A DNA stretch of 48,648 bases, taken from Chara braunii (lineage: Eukaryota > Streptophyta > Charophyceae > Charales > Characeae). Where the stretch lies: the NCBI GenBank assembly GCA_003427395.1, contig BFEA01000433.1, forward strand, positions 783,228 through 831,875. The letters run 5' to 3'. Below are positions 46,301 through 48,648 of the stretch, piece by piece (the first letter of the stretch is position 1; every line of letters starts with the position of its first letter). The position numbers were made by a program, and so were the translations under genes. The notes below the pieces were generated by a model. That model worked only from the letters and a program-made list of their open reading frames with translations, was not told the DNA's origin and did not search any database.

Positions 46301-46599
46301 GAACGTGCACTTAGATATTAGTCTAAAAAAACTAAGTAAATCCTGAGAACCCCGAAGCGCGTTCCGGTAACGAAACAACGAATATGCACTCAGATATTAG
46401 TCCAAAAAAACTAAGTAAATCTCGAAATCCCCGAAATACGTTTCGGTAACGAAACACCGAATAACACTAAGCAAATCCCGAAAATCCTGAAGGGTCTTTC
46501 GGTAACGAAACACCGAATGTGCACTCGTATATAACTCGAAAAAAAAGACTAAGTAAATCGGGAAACCTTGAAGTGCGTTTCGGTAACGAAACATCAAAT
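43376..46599. repeat. 1609-bp tandem duplication, apparently exact
   Basis: 43376-44984 and 44985-46593 appear identical over their length, including homopolymer runs and all frames (e.g. frames at 43496 and 45105, 43793 and 45402, 44474 and 46083). TCAAAT stands at 43376, 44985 and 46594, i.e. at both outer edges and at the junction. The duplicated segment includes the last 160 bp of unit L copy 2 plus satellite. Confidence 0.95.
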
Positions 46600-46683
46600 T
46601 TGCACTCGGTTATTACTCCGCAAAACACTAAGTCAATCCCGACAACCTCGAAGTGCGTTCGGTAACGAAACACAGAATGTGCA
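43543..46683 (-). repeat. ~80-bp satellite, subfamily B
   Basis: Units of the pattern ACTAAGTAAATCCCGAAAAC / CCCGAAGTGCGTTTCGGTAA / CGAAACACCGAATGTGCACT / CGGATATTAGTCC, repeated about every 80 bp. In reverse complement it matches subfamily A around CATTCGG.TTTCGTTACC and GAAA.CGCACTTCGGG, so both belong to one satellite family. Interrupted at 44985-45152 by duplicated unit-L end sequence. Frames reading FRYRNAL or ECTFGVSLPK are satellite translations, not genes. Confidence 0.93.
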
Positions 46684-47212
46684 CTACAACAAAAAAAAAA
46701 TCCAGAATTAAATAAATATTTTAGAGTAAAATTACATTCCAAATTTTAAATTTTCATTCCATCTTAAAAATTTTCATTCCAATTTTAAAAGTTTTCGTCT
46801 TACTTGAAAACTTTTCATCCAAGAATGGGGTATCCCTTCTTATTTGAACTGCATGCCAGAGATGGAATGAAAGTCTGGATGAGTTTATAAAATTTTTTAA
46901 TTGGATTGTCATTCTAAGTAAGGATTTTCAGTCATAAATAGGTTAATCCAATCTAAATTAGACGATATTTGTTATAGTAGAATGAAAGTCTAATTAAAAC
47001 ATTTCATAAACTCGTCAAAACTTTCATTCCATCTTGAATAAATAGATGTAGTTAGAAGGGAAAACTCATATTTAGACGAGAACTTATCAATTTAAATTGG
47101 AAATTTTAGAATTTGACAAACATTGGAATGATAATTTATAAATATGAAGGATTTTTTTTTTTATGGAATGTTTTTTCAACTTTCATTTCTCATGGGAATT
47201 TTTCTGTTGTAG
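46684..47212. mobile_element. Foldback MITE inside the satellite
   Basis: Starts CTACAACAAAAAA and ends TTTTTCTGTTGTAG, a terminal inverted repeat of about 12-13 bp. A subterminal inverted pair (46862-46892 and 47002-47032, ATGGAATGAAAGT... with ...ACTTTCATTCCAT) makes it a foldback. AT-rich and without coding capacity. The left end reads CACTACAAC in context, recalling CACTA-type termini, but the right end lacks the matching TG, so the superfamily is open. Satellite resumes at 47213. Confidence 0.75.
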
Positions 47213-47590
47213 GAAACTTCGCAAAAAAAACAAGGAAATCCCGGAAACCCCGAAGTGCGTTTCGGTAACGAAACACCGAATATGCACCGGATATTAGTCC
47301 CCAAAAGACTAAGTAAATCCCGAAAACCCCGAAGTGCGTTTCAGTAATGAAACACCGAATATACACTCAGATATTGGTAAAAAAAAAACTAAGCAAATCT
47401 GAAAACCCCGAAGTGTGTTTCGGTAACGAAACACCGAATGTGCGCTCACATATTAGTATAAAAAAGACTAATTAAATCCCGAAAATCCCGAAGTGCATTT
47501 TTGTAACGAAACACTGAATGTGCACTAATATATTAGTCTCAAGAAACTAAGTCAAAAAAAGTAAATCCCGAAAACCCTGAAGTGCATTTC
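47213..47590 (-). repeat. Satellite subfamily B, continuation
   Basis: Four to five further units of the same ~80-bp repeat after the MITE, fading near 47590 into AT-rich sequence. Confidence 0.88.
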
Positions 47591-47656
47591 GAATCAAATT
47601 AAAAACTAAAAAAAAGATAATATTATCATAATAATTTAAAAACTATTTTAAAATAG

Positions 47657-47659
<3 letters not shown>

Positions 47660-47695
<36 letters not shown>

Positions 47696-47697
47696 TT
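47660..47697. repeat. (TTA)n microsatellite
   Basis: About eleven ATT/TTA units, preceded by TTTAAAATAGTTTAT-type AT-rich sequence. Confidence 0.92.
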
Positions 47698-48250
47698 AAA
47701 GTTTTCTTAAGGTTTTTTATTTTGAAATCAAGGTATGTTGGAAATTCGGGTATGACTTCCAGGCAAATGTTGTTTGTATCATTATTCTTCACAACATATT
47801 ATTTTTTCAGAGGTTTTGATTTTTTTTTATTTTTTTTTTTACGGACGTGTATGTGCAATTTTGGGTTCGTACGCGTGCGCTGGAATACGCACACGTACGC
47901 ATTGTGTATGCATACGGCGTGCTACCCAGGTTTAACTATGAGCGAGGCAGTGTGTTGTATAGCGCTATTGCGAAGAGCGGTCAGATGATCGGTGTGCACT
48001 TGTCTGTATGGACGACAACGTTCTGCATTTGCGGTTCGGGTCCTTTGTACAGCAGCGCGCGAGGATTCGGTTGTGGAGAGCGGACAAAAGAGAGATGAAG
48101 ATAAGAATCACACACAAAACACAAAAAACACAAAGTAACACTGCAGAAGAATGAAAACATAGAGACCAAACACAAAATGTATATGAGATGGTGAAGGCAA
48201 CACAATAGAGTCCAATTTTGAAAATGGTGTGTTACATTTTGTTGATGCTA
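47698..48250. other. No recognised gene
   Basis: Short frames on both strands without domains; T-runs near 47820-47840. Nothing matches elsewhere in the window. Confidence 0.5.
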
Positions 48251-48252
48251 TT

Positions 48253-48321
48253 GATGTGTGTGTGTGTGTGTGCGTGTGTGTGTGTGTATGTGTGTGTATG
48301 TGAGAAAGAGAGAGAGAGAGA
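48253..48321. repeat. (GT)n followed by (AG)n microsatellite
   Basis: Interrupted GT tract to about 48302, then AGAGAGAG to 48321. Confidence 0.93.
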
Positions 48322-48403
48322 TAAAGCTTATTTATGCTGCATGTCGGATACTGGTAATTTTCGAATAAATCAAGTGTTGAATTTTGCATTTTGCGTGGCG
48401 TGC

Positions 48404-48601
48404 GAATCCTCCCATCCTGCAAGCGGGACATGGCGTGGGGCATGCCACTTAGGTTGGATGCCCTCCTATGAGTGTCTAGCTGATGTATGAGCTGATAATT
48501 TGTGAATCCTCCTGTCCTGCAAGCGGATATGGCACGGGGCAGGCTGCTTAGGTTGGATGCCCTCCTTTGAGTGTCTAGCTGGTGTATGAGCTGATAATTT
48601 A
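48404..48601 (+). repeat. 100-bp tandem duplication
   Basis: GAATCCTCC at 48404 and 48504 begins two adjacent copies sharing TCCTGCAAGCGG, GCTTAGGTTGGATGCCCTCC and GTATGAGCTGATAATTT, with a few substitutions and a short deletion. Confidence 0.92.
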
Positions 48602-48628
48602 GTTTGCCTATTCAATGCCTGCTCCATA

Positions 48629-48646
48629 CTTTTTTTTTTTTTTTTT
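48629..48646. repeat. Poly(T) tract
   Basis: Run of about 18 T at the window end; possibly the reversed tail of a retroposon lying outside. Confidence 0.85.
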
Positions 48647-48648
48647 GG

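Noticed and set aside
43496-46742. Multiple minus-strand ORFs reading FRYRNAL..., ECTFGVSLPK...
   Set aside because: They are translations of the ~80-bp satellite and repeat with its period.

Overview
The window is a repeat-dominated piece of a eukaryotic nuclear genome, most likely from the green-plant lineage. I favour a charophyte such as Chara, because the Myb/SANT-like relic at the left end resembles proteins I associate with that genome; this is from memory and moderate at best. I found no intact protein-coding gene, rRNA, functional tRNA or CRISPR array. The coding traces are decayed relics broken by stops and frameshifts. A 342-base assembly gap lies at 12417-12758.

Layout. 1-76 is a (CT)n tract. 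243-2131 (minus) is a decayed Myb/SANT-like protein gene. 2640-3220 holds tRNA-like, SINE-type pieces and a short degenerate tandem repeat. 3378-5329 is the 3' part of a LINE. 5330 to about 12290 is a 7-kb non-coding repeat, here called unit L. 13110-16169 holds small coding relics, the larger one split by a palindromic MITE (15373-15831) and ended by a partial unit-L head (16170-17140). 17470-19340 is repeat family C. 19340-22450 has no recognised gene. 22455-23365 is an ~82-bp satellite. About 23840-30384 is a longer LINE copy with ORF1, endonuclease, reverse transcriptase and C-terminal zinc-finger-like region, itself split by a second MITE of the same family (25423-26322). 30385-30600 is family C again, reversed. 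31590-32940 is a second satellite array. 33036-33551 looks like a retrotransposon 3' end. 33997-34595 is an extra copy of one end of unit L (module B). 36773-43542 is unit L again, inverted and collinear with the first copy. 43543-47600 is a related satellite subfamily containing an apparently exact 1609-bp tandem duplication and another foldback MITE.

How the parts relate. Most of the sequence is nested insertions. Removing the two palindromic MITEs together with one copy of their 9-bp target duplications rejoins the reading frame of both hosts. Comparing the two LINE copies shows that the nonsense codons I could polarise come from C-to-T or G-to-A changes, as expected from methylcytosine decay.

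The most unusual signal is in unit L: a non-coding element carrying many short hairpins whose loop is nearly constant while the stems change sequence but stay complementary. The same pattern recurs in a separate 13-bp-stem, 12-nt-loop hairpin seen twice in the window. This points to selection on RNA or cruciform structure rather than protein. All alignments were made by eye, so percent identities are not given.
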